A stretch of 64,000 bases of DNA from NCBI GenBank assembly GCA_965278985.1, contig OZ257131.1:3162001-3226000 (forward strand), in the 5' to 3' direction. Numbering within the stretch: position 1 is the first letter of the stretch; every line of letters begins with the position of its first letter. This DNA is from CAISIP01 sp965278985. GTDB lineage: Bacteria; Pseudomonadota; Gammaproteobacteria; Burkholderiales; Burkholderiaceae_C. This document shows, piece by piece, positions 47,300-56,527 of the stretch. The position numbers were made by a program, and so were the translations under genes. The notes under the pieces were generated by a model, which worked only from the letters and a program-made list of their open reading frames with translations, made no database searches and had not been told where the DNA came from.

Positions 47300-48334
47300 A
47301 TGGCCTTCCCCATTCAAGCCAGGACCACCAGCGCGGTATTGTTGCTCGCGCTGATCGGCGCCGGCGTGTATTACCTCGACAGCCCCGCATCCAGCGCAGC
47401 CGCGCAGTCTACCGACGACGCCTACGTGCAAGCCGACCTGACGGCGGTGGCGCCGCAGGTGGCGGGCGTGGTGGTCAAGGTGCTGGTCACCGACAACCAG
47501 CCGGTCAGGGCCGGCGATCTGCTCGCCGTCATCGACGGGCGCGATTTCGAGGTGGCCGTGCAGGCGGCGCGGGCGCAGGTCGCCAGCGCCCAGGCCAGCA
47601 TCTCCAGCCTGCAGGCGCAACTGGTCCGCCAGCAGACCGCCATCAGCCAGGCCCGTGCCACGGTGACGGCGGACGATGCAGCCCTGGCATTGGCCACTGC
47701 CAACCAGGCGCGCTACCGCAACCTGGCGGCCGACGGCTCCGGAACGCTGCAGGCGCAGCAGCAGGCCGAAGCACAACGCAGCATCCAGCTGGCCAGCCTC
47801 GACAAGAACCAGGCGGGCCTGCTGGCCGCGCAGCAACAGGTCGGCATCCTGCGCGCAGACCTGGAGAAGGCACGGGCCGCGCTGGCCCAGGCACAAGCCG
47901 CCGAAGCGGCGGCGGAACTCAAGCTGTCCTACACGCGCATCACGGCGCCCGTGGATGGCACGGTCGGCCAGAACACGGTGCGCGTCGGGTCCTTCGTCAC
48001 AGCCGGAAAACCCTTGCTGGCGATCGTGCCGCTGGACGCGGTCTACATCGCCGCGAACTTCCGCGAAACCCAGCTGGCACGCGTGCAGCCCGGGCAGGCC
48101 GTGGACATCGGCGTGGACGCCCTGCCGGGCGAGCGGCTCAAGGGCACGGTGGAGAGCCTGGGGCCGGCCAGCGGCGTAAGTTACTCCGCCATCGCGCCGC
48201 ACAACGCCACGGGCAATTTCACGAAGATCGTGCAGCGCCTGCCGGTGCGCATCCGCATCCAGCCGGAGCAGCCGGCGGCGGCCCGGCTACGGGTCGGGAT
48301 GTCGGTGACGCCGGTGATCCATGTCCAACCGTGA
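47300..48334 (+). CDS. HlyD/EmrA-type membrane fusion protein
   Basis: A 344-residue periplasmic adaptor: one N-terminal membrane anchor (about 10-27), a biotinyl-lipoyl-like half motif STDDAYVQADLTAVAPQVAG, a long Ala/Gln-rich coiled-coil hairpin (about 85-215), the second lipoyl half around ITAPVDGTVG, and a beta-barrel end with FRETQLARVQPGQ. It links the DHA2 permease to the outer-membrane channel. AAAGGA stands eight bases before the ATG at 47300; the gap to the permease gene is 5 bp. Confidence 0.9.
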   Translation: MAFPIQARTTSAVLLLALIGAGVYYLDSPASSAAAQSTDDAYVQADLTAVAPQVAGVVVKVLVTDNQPVRAGDLLAVIDGRDFEVAVQAARAQVASAQASISSLQAQLVRQQTAISQARATVTADDAALALATANQARYRNLAADGSGTLQAQQQAEAQRSIQLASLDKNQAGLLAAQQQVGILRADLEKARAALAQAQAAEAAAELKLSYTRITAPVDGTVGQNTVRVGSFVTAGKPLLAIVPLDAVYIAANFRETQLARVQPGQAVDIGVDALPGERLKGTVESLGPASGVSYSAIAPHNATGNFTKIVQRLPVRIRIQPEQPAAARLRVGMSVTPVIHVQP

Positions 48335-48393
48335 CCCGGTGATCCGAGGCGCCATACTCCGGGCTTCGACCACTACAACATGGAGCAACGGCT

Positions 48394-49404
48394 ATGCAGA
48401 AGAAGGTGGCATGGGGCATTCTGGGCACCGCCAAGATTGCCCGCGAGAAGGTGATTCTCGCGCTGCAACGCAGCCAGTGGTGTGATGTGCAGGCCGTGGC
48501 CTCACGCTCGCTGGCGCGTGCGCGGGCGTTCGCGGCGCCGCTGAACATCCCGCGCAGCTACGGCAGCTATGCAGAGCTGTTTGCCGACCCGGCCATCGAT
48601 GTGGTCTACAACCCGCTGCCCAACCACGAACACGTGGCGCTCACACTCGCCGCCGCCCGCGCGGGCAAACACGTGTTGTGCGAGAAGCCGATCGCCCTGA
48701 CGGCGGACGAGGCCGCCGCGCTACGCGAGGTGGCCGACCGCGTGACGGTCATGGAAGCCTTCATGGTGCGTTTCCATCCGCAGTGGCTGCGTGCGCGCGA
48801 GCTGGTGCGCTCGGGCCAGCTGGGCCCGGTGCGCAGCCTGCAGGCCTGGTTCTCGTATTACAACGTGGACGCGGCCAACATCCGCAACAAGGCCGACATC
48901 GGCGGCGGCGCGCTCTACGACATCGGCTGTTATCCCATCGCCGTGGCGCGCTTCCTCTTCGACGCCGAGCCGCAGCGCGTGGTGGCGCTGGTGGACAGGG
49001 ACGCGAACTTTGGCACGGACCGCTGCGTGAGCGCGCTGCTGGACTTCGGCGAGGGCCGGCGCATGGACTTCACGGTGTCCACGCAGAGCGTGCCCTACCA
49101 GCGCGTGCAGATCCTCGGCGAGAAGATGCGCGTGGAGGTGCAGATCCCCTTCAACCCCGCGCCCGCGCAGGCCTGCACGCTGTTCCTGGACAAGGGGCCA
49201 CCGCTGGACGGCAGCGCCATCGAACGCGAGACCTTCGACCCCTGCGATCAGTACACGTTGCAGGGCGATGCCTTCTCGCAGGCCGTGGCGGAAGGCAAGG
49301 CGCTGCCCTGGGGCGTGGAGGACGCGATTGTCAACATGCGCGTGATCGACGCGGTGTTCGCGTCGGAGAAGAGCGGGGGCTGGGTGGATATTCCGCAGCC
49401 TTGA
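48394..49404 (+). CDS. Gfo/Idh/MocA-family NAD(P)-dependent oxidoreductase
   Basis: A 336-residue sugar-type dehydrogenase. The Rossmann start is WGILGTAKIAREKV; the conserved EKP motif is in VLCEKPIALTADEA and the substrate-binding helix DIGGGALYDIGCYPI includes the catalytic-region Asp and His/Tyr-equivalent positions. It probably oxidises a cyclic polyol or sugar, or acts on dihydrodiols. It is 60 bp after the adaptor gene in the same direction, but the intervening sequence offers its own start region, so it may not belong to the pump operon. Confidence 0.9.
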   Translation: MQKKVAWGILGTAKIAREKVILALQRSQWCDVQAVASRSLARARAFAAPLNIPRSYGSYAELFADPAIDVVYNPLPNHEHVALTLAAARAGKHVLCEKPIALTADEAAALREVADRVTVMEAFMVRFHPQWLRARELVRSGQLGPVRSLQAWFSYYNVDAANIRNKADIGGGALYDIGCYPIAVARFLFDAEPQRVVALVDRDANFGTDRCVSALLDFGEGRRMDFTVSTQSVPYQRVQILGEKMRVEVQIPFNPAPAQACTLFLDKGPPLDGSAIERETFDPCDQYTLQGDAFSQAVAEGKALPWGVEDAIVNMRVIDAVFASEKSGGWVDIPQP

Positions 49405-49427
49405 GCCGCTGCCGCGCGCAGTGTGGC

Positions 49428-50867
49428 TCAGTGCGCGGACGCCGTCGACCCGATGGCCGGTGCCTGCCAGCCACCCCCCAGCGCACGATACAGACCCACC
49501 TGCGCACTCAGCTGGTCGGCGCGCAGCTGCAAGCTGCTCTGCTCCGCACTGAACAGATTTCGTTGCGCGTCGAGTTCATCGAGGTGCGACGCGTAACCCT
49601 CGCGGTAGCGGTTGGTGGCCACCCGCACGGCCTCCTGCAGGGCCACCCGCTGCGCCTCCACCTCACGCGCTTGCTACGCAAGGCCGTCCAGCGTGGCGAG
49701 CTGGTCCTCGACCTCGCCGAAGGCCGTGAGCACGGCCTTCTCGTAGGCCACCAGCGCCTGCTCACGCCGCGCGTCGGACGCGTTCACCTGCGCGCGCAGG
49801 CGGCCACCGTCGAAGATCGGTGCCAGCACGCTGCCCCCCAAGCCCCACAACGTGAAGGGGTCTCCCGTGAGCACGCTGGAGCTGATGCTCCCGAGCGTGG
49901 CCGACAACCGCAAGGACGGCAGCAATTGCGCCCGCGCGGCCGCCAGTTGCGCATCGCTGGCCGCGAGCTGCGCCTCGGCGCCCGCCAAGTCCGGCCGCCG
50001 GCGCAACAGCTCCGAGGGCAGGCCCAGGCCCGGCTGCGGCGGCAGCTGCAAGGCCTGCAGCGCCAGCCCGCGTGGCACGGCCGCCGGGGTGGTGCCGGTG
50101 AGCAGGTTGATGGCGTGCTCCTGGCGCCGGATGGCCAACGCCAGTTGCGGCACGGCCTGTGCCGTGGCGCGGTATTCGGCCTCGCTTTGCTGCGTTTCGA
50201 GGGCGGAGCTGTAACCGCGCTGCTGGCGTGAACGGGCCAGCTGCAATGCCGACTCGCGTGCCGCCAGCGTGCGCTGCGCCACCTCCAGCCGGGCGTCGAG
50301 TGCGCGCAGGCCGATGTAGGCGGCCGTGGTCGTGGCCGCCACGCTGAGCCGGGCGCTGTCGCGCGCCGCCTCGCTGGCCAGCAGCTGCGCGTCGGCCGCA
50401 CGGCCCAGGTCGCCGATGCGGCCCCACAGGTCCACCTCGTAGGCCGCCTGGAACTGCGGCTGCAGGGTGGTGGACAGGTAGGGCTTGCCGCTCACGGCGC
50501 TGATGCTGCGGCTGCGTGTGCCGCCCAGGCCGAAGTCCAGCGTGGGGCCGTCGGCGGCGTGTTGTGCCGCGTCCAGCGCCCGCGCCTCGGCCACACGTGC
50601 AGCGGCCATGCGCAGGTCGGTGTTGTGGGCGAGGGCCTGCGCCACGAGGGCATCCAGCACCGGGTCGCCGAAGGCCTGCCACCAGCCGTCCTGGACCGCT
50701 ACGCCCTTACCGGCCGTGTCGGCGGATTGCCACATCGACGGCGGCACCACGCCAGGCGCCGAACCCGTGGCGGGTGGCGTCGCGCAGCCTTGCAGCAACG
50801 CCACGCAGGCCAGCACCAGTGCGCCCCCGTGGCGCACGCGGCGCAGCAGCGCGTCAAGCGGCTTCAT
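49428..50867 (-). pseudogene. NodT-type outer-membrane efflux lipoprotein with amber codon
   Basis: The frame encodes a 479-codon TolC-like lipoprotein (lipobox LLQGC, Cys 28; VDLWGRIGDLGRAADAQLLA; LLRRRPDLAGAEAQL; APIFDGGRLRAQV), but codon 398 is TAG (49674-49676). The frame resumes at once with QAREVEAQRVALQEAV and ends with the family's normal C-terminus (YRALGGGWQAP). Truncation would remove the last 80 residues, including the last coiled-coil and beta strands of the second repeat, so the product is probably not functional. A CAG-to-TAG change would explain it. It is the last gene of the second efflux operon, overlapping the adaptor gene by 4 bp. Confidence 0.8.
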
Positions 50868-51982
50868 GATGTCGCCTCCACGGCGCCAGACCGCACGGAG
50901 CGCGTGTCCACATGCACCACCACCGACATGCCGGGCCGCAACCGCTGCGCCAGCGCCTGGCCCGGGTCCACCACGATGCGCACCGCCAGGCGTTGCGGAA
51001 TCTTCGTGAAGTTACCGGTCGCATTGTCCTGCTTGATCACGCTGAACTCCGAACCCGTGGCGGGCGACAGGCGCTCGACGTGGCCCGTGAGTTCCGCATC
51101 CGCGAGCGCATCCACCCGGAAACGCGCCACCTGGCCGGGCACCATGCGCGCGGTCTGCGCCTCCTTGAAATTCGCCACCACCCACACCTGGGCCGGCACC
51201 ACGGCGAGCAGCTGCGTGCCCGGCACCACGTACTGGCCCAGCTTGACGCCGACCTCGCCCACATGGCCGTCACGCGGCGCGAGGACCATCGTGTTCTCCA
51301 GGTCGATCTCGGCCAGGCGCACGGCAGCCCGTGCGGCATCCACCGCGGCCAGCTGCGCGTCCCGGCCCACCACGACGGTGCGCAGGTCCTGCGTGGCCAC
51401 GGCCTTGCCGGCCTGGGCCTGGCGCGCTGCGGCCTCGGCCTGCTTCACGGCCGCCTCGGCCTGGTGCAGGGCCGCCTCGGTCTGGTCGCGTTCGCGCTGC
51501 GACAGGGAGCCGTCCTGCGCCAGCGGCGTGGCACGGCGCATGTCGGCCTGCGCACGCAGCAGCTGCGCCTGGGCATTGGCCAGCTGCGCATCCAGGCCGG
51601 AGATCTGCGCCTCGGTGCTCCCGATGGCGGCCTCGCGGGCCCGCCGCGCCTGCGCGGTGTTGGCCAGGTTGGCCTCCTGCACCGCCAGGTTGCTGCGCGC
51701 CTGCTCCAGCTTCTGCCGGTAGTTGCGGTCGTCCAGGCGCACCAGCACCTGGCCGGCACGCACCTCCATGTAGTCCTGCACCAGCACCTCGGCCACGTAG
51801 CCGTCCACCTTGGGCGCGACGATGGTCACCATGCCGCGCACGAAGGCGTTTTCGGTCGATTCGGTGCCGGTGTCGAAGGGCGGCAGGCGCCAGGCGTACA
51901 GCACCAGCGCAGCACAGGCCAGCGTGGCTGCCAGCACAATCCAGAGGCTGCGGGAACGGAGAGCTTGCGAGGTTGCGGACAT
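50864..51982 (-). CDS. HlyD/EmrA-type membrane fusion protein (second system)
   Basis: A 372-residue adaptor with a membrane anchor (about 13-32), lipoyl half motifs ENAFVRGMVTIVAPKVDGYV and MVLAPRDGHVGEV, a long coiled-coil hairpin rich in Ala/Gln (about 90-215) and the barrel segment VWVVANFKEAQTARM. It serves the second DHA2 pump. The ATG at 51982 lies 11 bp after the permease stop; its own stop overlaps the ATG of the outer-membrane gene (ATGA). Confidence 0.9.
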   Translation of the reverse strand: MSATSQALRSRSLWIVLAATLACAALVLYAWRLPPFDTGTESTENAFVRGMVTIVAPKVDGYVAEVLVQDYMEVRAGQVLVRLDDRNYRQKLEQARSNLAVQEANLANTAQARRAREAAIGSTEAQISGLDAQLANAQAQLLRAQADMRRATPLAQDGSLSQRERDQTEAALHQAEAAVKQAEAAARQAQAGKAVATQDLRTVVVGRDAQLAAVDAARAAVRLAEIDLENTMVLAPRDGHVGEVGVKLGQYVVPGTQLLAVVPAQVWVVANFKEAQTARMVPGQVARFRVDALADAELTGHVERLSPATGSEFSVIKQDNATGNFTKIPQRLAVRIVVDPGQALAQRLRPGMSVVVHVDTRSVRSGAVEATS

Positions 51983-51993
51983 GGAACAGGCGA

Positions 51994-53661
51994 TCAGGAA
52001 GAAGAAGCGGGAGCGGCCACCGGCACGGCGTGGCGCGCGCGGTGCCAGCGGTGCGTCTTGGCGCCCGCGAACACCAGGAAACCCAGCGTCGAGACCAGCG
52101 CTACCGCATGGAACACATCGTTGTAGGCCAACACGAAGGACTGCTGCGTGACCTGTTGCCCCAGCAGCCCCAGGGCCTGCGTGCCCCGCGTGGTGGCGTC
52201 CACCAGGCTGGAGGCATAGGCGCCACCCAGCTGAGCGATGCGCTGCGCCACCTGGGGGTCGCCGGCCTGCAACTGCTCGACGAGCTGGCCGTAATACAAC
52301 CGCTGCCGGTCGGCCAACAGCGTGGACAACCAAGCCTGCCCGACCAGCCCCGCCAGGGCCTGGCCACCGCTGAAGATGGCGATGAAGCTGACGATGTTCT
52401 TCATGGCGTTGGCCGCCAGGTGCACCAGCCCCTGCAGCATGGCCGAGGCCAGAAACATCGAACTGGCCACCGCGAGCAGCGTCTGCGAGACATACAGGTC
52501 CGGCGGGCGCGTCAGCACGGTGGAGTGTCCGTCCATCCATGCCGCAGCCATGATCAGCACCAGCGCCGCATCGCCCAGCACCGACAAGCGTTGCGACGGC
52601 AACGCCACCAATGCGAGCAGGAAACCCGTGATGGTGCCCACCGAAATGCACAGGAACAGCGTGTGCATCTGGTCGTTGGTGAAGCCCAGCGTGTTCATGA
52701 GGCCCACCGCGCCCACGGTCTGCTCCGACAACACGATGCGGAACAGGAACACCGCGCCGGTGAAGCGCAGCATGAAGGGGCTGGCGACCCAGCGAAGGTC
52801 CAGGAAGGGCTTTTCGCGCTGCAGCTCGATGGCCACGTACAGGCCCAGGCACACCACGGACGCCGCCAGGCACACGCCGATCCAGGGCGTGTCCACCCAC
52901 CAGTGCTGGCGGCCCTGGGTCAGCACCACGCACAGCAGCCCCAACGCGCCGGCGTACAGCGCGAAGACGATGCCGTCACCGCGCGAGAACATCTGCTGCG
53001 TGACGATGGGCCGCAGCCGCACCACGTTGATCGCCGCCAGGCTCAGGATGGCCAACCCGGCATCGACGAAATGCAGGCCATGCCACTGGCCGATCTGCAG
53101 CAGGTCCTCGGACACGATGCGCGACAGCGGCATGCCGATCTGCAGGCCCCCGAAGCCCAGCAACAGCCCCGTCATGGCCTTGGCAGGCGGAAAGCCCTGC
53201 ACCATGTACAACACGGCCAGGCTGCTGATGGGCGCGGCGGCCAGCCCCAGCGCCGCACGCACCAGGATGGCCGAGCCCAGGTGCTGCGTGAACAGGTGCG
53301 CCAGCGCCAGCAACAGGTACACGCCCAGCACGATATCGGCGAACCAGCGCAGCCCATACTGGTAACGGATCTTCGTCAGCAGCACCGAGGCCGAGATGTT
53401 GGTGGCGTAGAAGGCCGTGGTGAGCCAGCTGACCTCCACCGACGTGGCGCCCAGCGAGCCCTGGATGCCCGTGAGGTTGGAATTGACGAGGTTCACGCCC
53501 AGGCCCTGGGTGAGGCCCAGCAGCAGCGACACGGCGATGCAGACCAGGCCGTCGCGCAGGACGTATGGCGGCGGTGCGGGCGGGGCCGCAGGTGCAGGCG
53601 GGGCTGCGGCTGCGGGTGCGGATGCGGCAGATGCCGGTAGGGCCGCAGGCGTGGTGCTCAT
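51994..53661 (-). CDS. DHA2-family MFS drug exporter (second system)
   Basis: A 555-residue, 14-helix EmrB-like exporter. The first 32 residues are Ala/Pro-rich and low-complexity, followed by helix one (LVCIAVSLLLGLTQGLGVNLV) and the VSWLTTAFYATNISASVLL motif region. Its ATG overlaps the stop of tetR (ATGA), so repressor and pump share one transcript in the order tetR, permease, adaptor, channel. The substrate is unknown. Confidence 0.88.
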   Translation of the reverse strand: MSTTPAALPASAASAPAAAAPPAPAAPPAPPPYVLRDGLVCIAVSLLLGLTQGLGVNLVNSNLTGIQGSLGATSVEVSWLTTAFYATNISASVLLTKIRYQYGLRWFADIVLGVYLLLALAHLFTQHLGSAILVRAALGLAAAPISSLAVLYMVQGFPPAKAMTGLLLGFGGLQIGMPLSRIVSEDLLQIGQWHGLHFVDAGLAILSLAAINVVRLRPIVTQQMFSRGDGIVFALYAGALGLLCVVLTQGRQHWWVDTPWIGVCLAASVVCLGLYVAIELQREKPFLDLRWVASPFMLRFTGAVFLFRIVLSEQTVGAVGLMNTLGFTNDQMHTLFLCISVGTITGFLLALVALPSQRLSVLGDAALVLIMAAAWMDGHSTVLTRPPDLYVSQTLLAVASSMFLASAMLQGLVHLAANAMKNIVSFIAIFSGGQALAGLVGQAWLSTLLADRQRLYYGQLVEQLQAGDPQVAQRIAQLGGAYASSLVDATTRGTQALGLLGQQVTQQSFVLAYNDVFHAVALVSTLGFLVFAGAKTHRWHRARHAVPVAAPASSS

Positions 53662-54275
53662 GGCGGCTTCTTGCCCGGTGAGGGCAGCAGCGGCATCAGC
53701 AGCACGTCCACATACCGCGCAATCGACGCGCGGCTGACCTTCTGCCCGCGCGTGTTGAAACCATGCAACAGCATGGCTGGCACCAGGTCCAGCAGCAGGT
53801 TGAGGTCGTCGGGCGCTGCGATCTCGCCGCGCGCCACGGCGCGCTCGAACAGAGCGCGCGCTGCGTTGCGCCGCGCACGGGTGCGGCCGGGGGCGACCGT
53901 CTCGATCCAGTCCAGATGCTGGCGCACATTGCCCAGGATCTCCTGCACCGCCGCCTGCATGACATGGTTTCCGATGCCGTAGCTGCGCTCGTAGAACCGC
54001 ACCAGGTCGTCGCGCAGGTTGCCGGTGTCGATGGCGAAATCCGACGGCGAATACAGCGCCAGCGCCTCGGCCAGCAGTTCGTCCTTGGACTTCCAGCGCC
54101 GGTACAGCGAGGCCTTGCCCGCCCCCACGCGCTGGGCCACGGCATCCATCGTCACGGCGGCCATGCCGCTCTCGCCCAGCAGCTCCATCGCGGCGCGCAG
54201 GATGTTGGCATCCAGCGCGGCGTCACGCGGGCGGCCTACCGCGGGTTCTCCGGCTTTCCTGGCAACGGGGGGCAT
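53658..54275 (-). CDS. TetR-family regulator (first gene of second efflux operon)
   Basis: A 205-residue TetR protein: HTH at about 24-68 (AAMELLGESGMAAVTMDAVA, VGAGKASLYRRWKSKDELL) and a TetR_C-like ligand domain. It is the first gene of the tetR-permease-adaptor-channel operon and overlaps the next gene by 4 bp; a large inverted repeat directly upstream suggests autoregulation of the whole operon. Confidence 0.9.
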   Translation of the reverse strand: MPPVARKAGEPAVGRPRDAALDANILRAAMELLGESGMAAVTMDAVAQRVGAGKASLYRRWKSKDELLAEALALYSPSDFAIDTGNLRDDLVRFYERSYGIGNHVMQAAVQEILGNVRQHLDWIETVAPGRTRARRNAARALFERAVARGEIAAPDDLNLLLDLVPAMLLHGFNTRGQKVSRASIARYVDVLLMPLLPSPGKKPP

Positions 54276-54279
54276 CTTG

Positions 54280-54323
54280 ATTTACGGAACAAATCAGTAT
54301 CGAAACTAAATTGTATCGTAAAT
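54280..54323. promoter_or_regulatory. 44-bp inverted repeat upstream of second tetR
   Basis: Arms ATTTACGGAACAA (54280-54292) and TTGTATCGTAAAT (54311-54323) pair with two mismatches around an 18-base centre, and GTATCG occurs at 54297 and 54313, 16 bp apart. It begins only 4 bp upstream of the tetR ATG. The AT-rich dyad is typical of a double TetR operator overlapping a promoter. Confidence 0.65.
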
Positions 54324-54401
54324 GGACGATGCGCACCCTGCTCCGGTTTGTCTTGTGATGTATTCCCCACCCCCGCGCAGTGAGGGAGCGGGCGGCGGCG
54401 C

Positions 54402-55388
54402 TCAGGCCACCAGGGCAAGCGCCGCGTAGTCACCCACCTGCTCGCCCAGCCCCGCCGGCACGATGGACACGCCATCGGTCAGCGCCGGCAGATGGCCCTT
54501 CAGCTGCGCCTGCAGCTTGGGCAGCAGCAGGTCACGCTGGTGCCAGAACACGCTGCCGCCCATACTGATGCGCTGCAGGTCCAGCGTGGCGACCAGGTTG
54601 TAGAGCATGCGGCCCATCACGCGGCACAGGCCGTCGACGATCGCGGTGGCCTGTGCATCGCCGTTGCGTGCGGCGGTGAACAGGCCGGCCGCATCCTGCA
54701 CGCCCTGCTCGGCGAAGCGCCGCGGGATGGCGTTGCCGGCGATCAAGCCCTCCACATCCCCCACGTTGCCGCAGCCGCACAGGGCGTCGTCGTTGTCGAT
54801 CACGAACATGTGGCCCGCGTGGCCGGCGTTGCCGTTCTTGCCGCGCAGCGCATGGCCGTCCACGCAGACGCCGCAGCCGATGCCCGTGCTCCAGGTGATG
54901 TAGGCGCAATGGTCCAGCCCCTGCAACGCACCCCAGCGGCGCTCGGCCTCCAACGCGGCCAGGGCGTCATTGGTCACACGCACACCGGGGAAGCGCTGGC
55001 GCAGCGGTGCTTCAAGAATGGCGCTCATCCAGTCGTTGGGCAGGCCGCGCTCGGGGCCGGCGAGGCCGCCGCAGATGTTGGGCGCGGCCAGTTCCACCAA
55101 GCCCTGGTTCAGTACGAAGGGGCCGCAGGAGGACACGCCCACCGCCTCCACGGCACTGTCCTGGATACCGGCTTCGCGGCAGCTCTGCGCGATCATCCGC
55201 AGCACCTGCTGGCCCAGCGCGTCGCTGGCCCCCTCCTTGGCCGTGGGCTCCTGCACGCGGCCATGGATGCCGCGCGCATCGGCGATGCTGACGGCCACCT
55301 TGGTGCCGCCCACGTCCACGCAGGCACGGGGGCCGCGCAAGGCGGCAAAAGGGGAAGGCGACGGAGTGGCGGAAGGCGTGGATGGCAT
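54402..55388 (-). CDS. ROK-family sugar kinase with altered zinc site
   Basis: A 328-residue ROK (repressor, ORF, kinase) protein without a DNA-binding domain, so a kinase. The phosphate loop is VDVGGTKVAVSIA; the glycan-binding GxxGH motif is GNAGHAGHMF; the catalytic Asp is in RVTNDALAALEAE. The zinc motif, normally CxCGxxGCxE, reads CGCGNVGDVE, with Asp for the third Cys, so zinc binding may be altered. Glucose, fructose or N-acetylhexosamine are possible substrates. The ATG at 55388 has GGGAG eight bases upstream. Confidence 0.85.
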   Translation of the reverse strand: MPSTPSATPSPSPFAALRGPRACVDVGGTKVAVSIADARGIHGRVQEPTAKEGASDALGQQVLRMIAQSCREAGIQDSAVEAVGVSSCGPFVLNQGLVELAAPNICGGLAGPERGLPNDWMSAILEAPLRQRFPGVRVTNDALAALEAERRWGALQGLDHCAYITWSTGIGCGVCVDGHALRGKNGNAGHAGHMFVIDNDDALCGCGNVGDVEGLIAGNAIPRRFAEQGVQDAAGLFTAARNGDAQATAIVDGLCRVMGRMLYNLVATLDLQRISMGGSVFWHQRDLLLPKLQAQLKGHLPALTDGVSIVPAGLGEQVGDYAALALVA

Positions 55389-55511
55389 GCAGGAATCTCC
55401 CATGGGCTCAGGTTGCGGCGATGGCCGCGCGGGGCGCAGCCTACCAGCTTTGCGAACCGCCCTGGCGGTCGTGGGGCTGCGCAGGGCCTGGTCCTACACT
55501 GCGCGCACACC

Positions 55512-56453
55512 ATGGACATCTTCGACGCCGAGCGCACCCGCGCCGCCCTCCCCTTCGAGCGCCTCATCCCTGCATTGCGCGCGCTGTTCGCGCACGGCTG
55601 CACGGTGCCGCCGCGCCATGTGCACCAGCTCGGCCCGGCGGGTGCCGCGGACGCGCTGACCTCGTTGATCATGCCGGCCTGGCTGCCGGGAGTGGCCTAC
55701 GCCGTCAAGACGATCAACATCGCCCCCGGGAATGCGGCGCGCGGCCTGCCGGGACTGCACGGCAGCGTGCTGCTGCACGATGCGGCGACGGGCGTGCCGC
55801 GGGCACTGATCGACGGCAACGAACTGACAGCGCGGCGCACCGCCGCGGCCTCGGCGCTGGCCGCCTCCTGGCTCGCACCGGCTGACGCCCACCACCTGCT
55901 GCTCGTTGGAGCGGGCCGGGTGGCCCGGCTGCTGCCGGCGGCCTACCGTATCGTGCGGCCCATCGACCGCGTGAGCGTCTGGGCCCGCACACCCGCGGCG
56001 GCTGAGTCGCTGGCCAATGCCTTGCGCCAGGATGGTTTCGACGCCCAGGCCGCACCCGACCTGCCCACCGCGGTGGTCGCAGCCGACATCGTCAGCTGCG
56101 CCACGCTGGCCCGGGAGCCCGTGGTGCAGGGCCGCTGGCTGCGTGGGGGCGCCCACCTGGACCTGATCGGCAGCTTCACGCCCGCGATGCGCGAGGCCGA
56201 CGACGATGCCTTCCGCGGCGCACGCATCTGGGTCGACACCGAGGAAGCGCTGGCCAAGAGCGGAGAGCTGCTGGAGCCGATGGCCCGCGGCGTGTTCGCG
56301 GCCGCGGACATCCAGGGCACCCTGGCGGGCCTGTCACGCGGCGACTGTGGCGGACGGCGCGATGCCGCGGAGCGCACGGTATTCAAGTCGGTGGGGACGG
56401 CGCTGGAAGACCTGGCGGCGGCGATGCTCGTGGGTGGCATCGCGCTGGCCTGA
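55512..56453 (+). CDS. Ornithine cyclodeaminase/mu-crystallin family protein
   Basis: A 313-residue member of the OCD/mu-crystallin family, which includes ornithine cyclodeaminase, lysine cyclodeaminase and ketimine reductases. The substrate Lys region is YAVKTINIAPGNA, the NAD fold VGAGRVARLLPAAY is central, and IDGNELTARRTAAASALAA and VDTEEALAKSGEL are family blocks. It acts with NAD(P)H on imines of amino acids. It is divergent from the ROK kinase and stands alone. Confidence 0.88.
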   Translation: MDIFDAERTRAALPFERLIPALRALFAHGCTVPPRHVHQLGPAGAADALTSLIMPAWLPGVAYAVKTINIAPGNAARGLPGLHGSVLLHDAATGVPRALIDGNELTARRTAAASALAASWLAPADAHHLLLVGAGRVARLLPAAYRIVRPIDRVSVWARTPAAAESLANALRQDGFDAQAAPDLPTAVVAADIVSCATLAREPVVQGRWLRGGAHLDLIGSFTPAMREADDDAFRGARIWVDTEEALAKSGELLEPMARGVFAAADIQGTLAGLSRGDCGGRRDAAERTVFKSVGTALEDLAAAMLVGGIALA

Positions 56454-56527
56454 GCGCGTACGCCCGCCGTTTCCTGGCCGCACACACCCCCTCCGGTGAC
56501 AGATTCGAATACGCCGTCGGCATCGCC

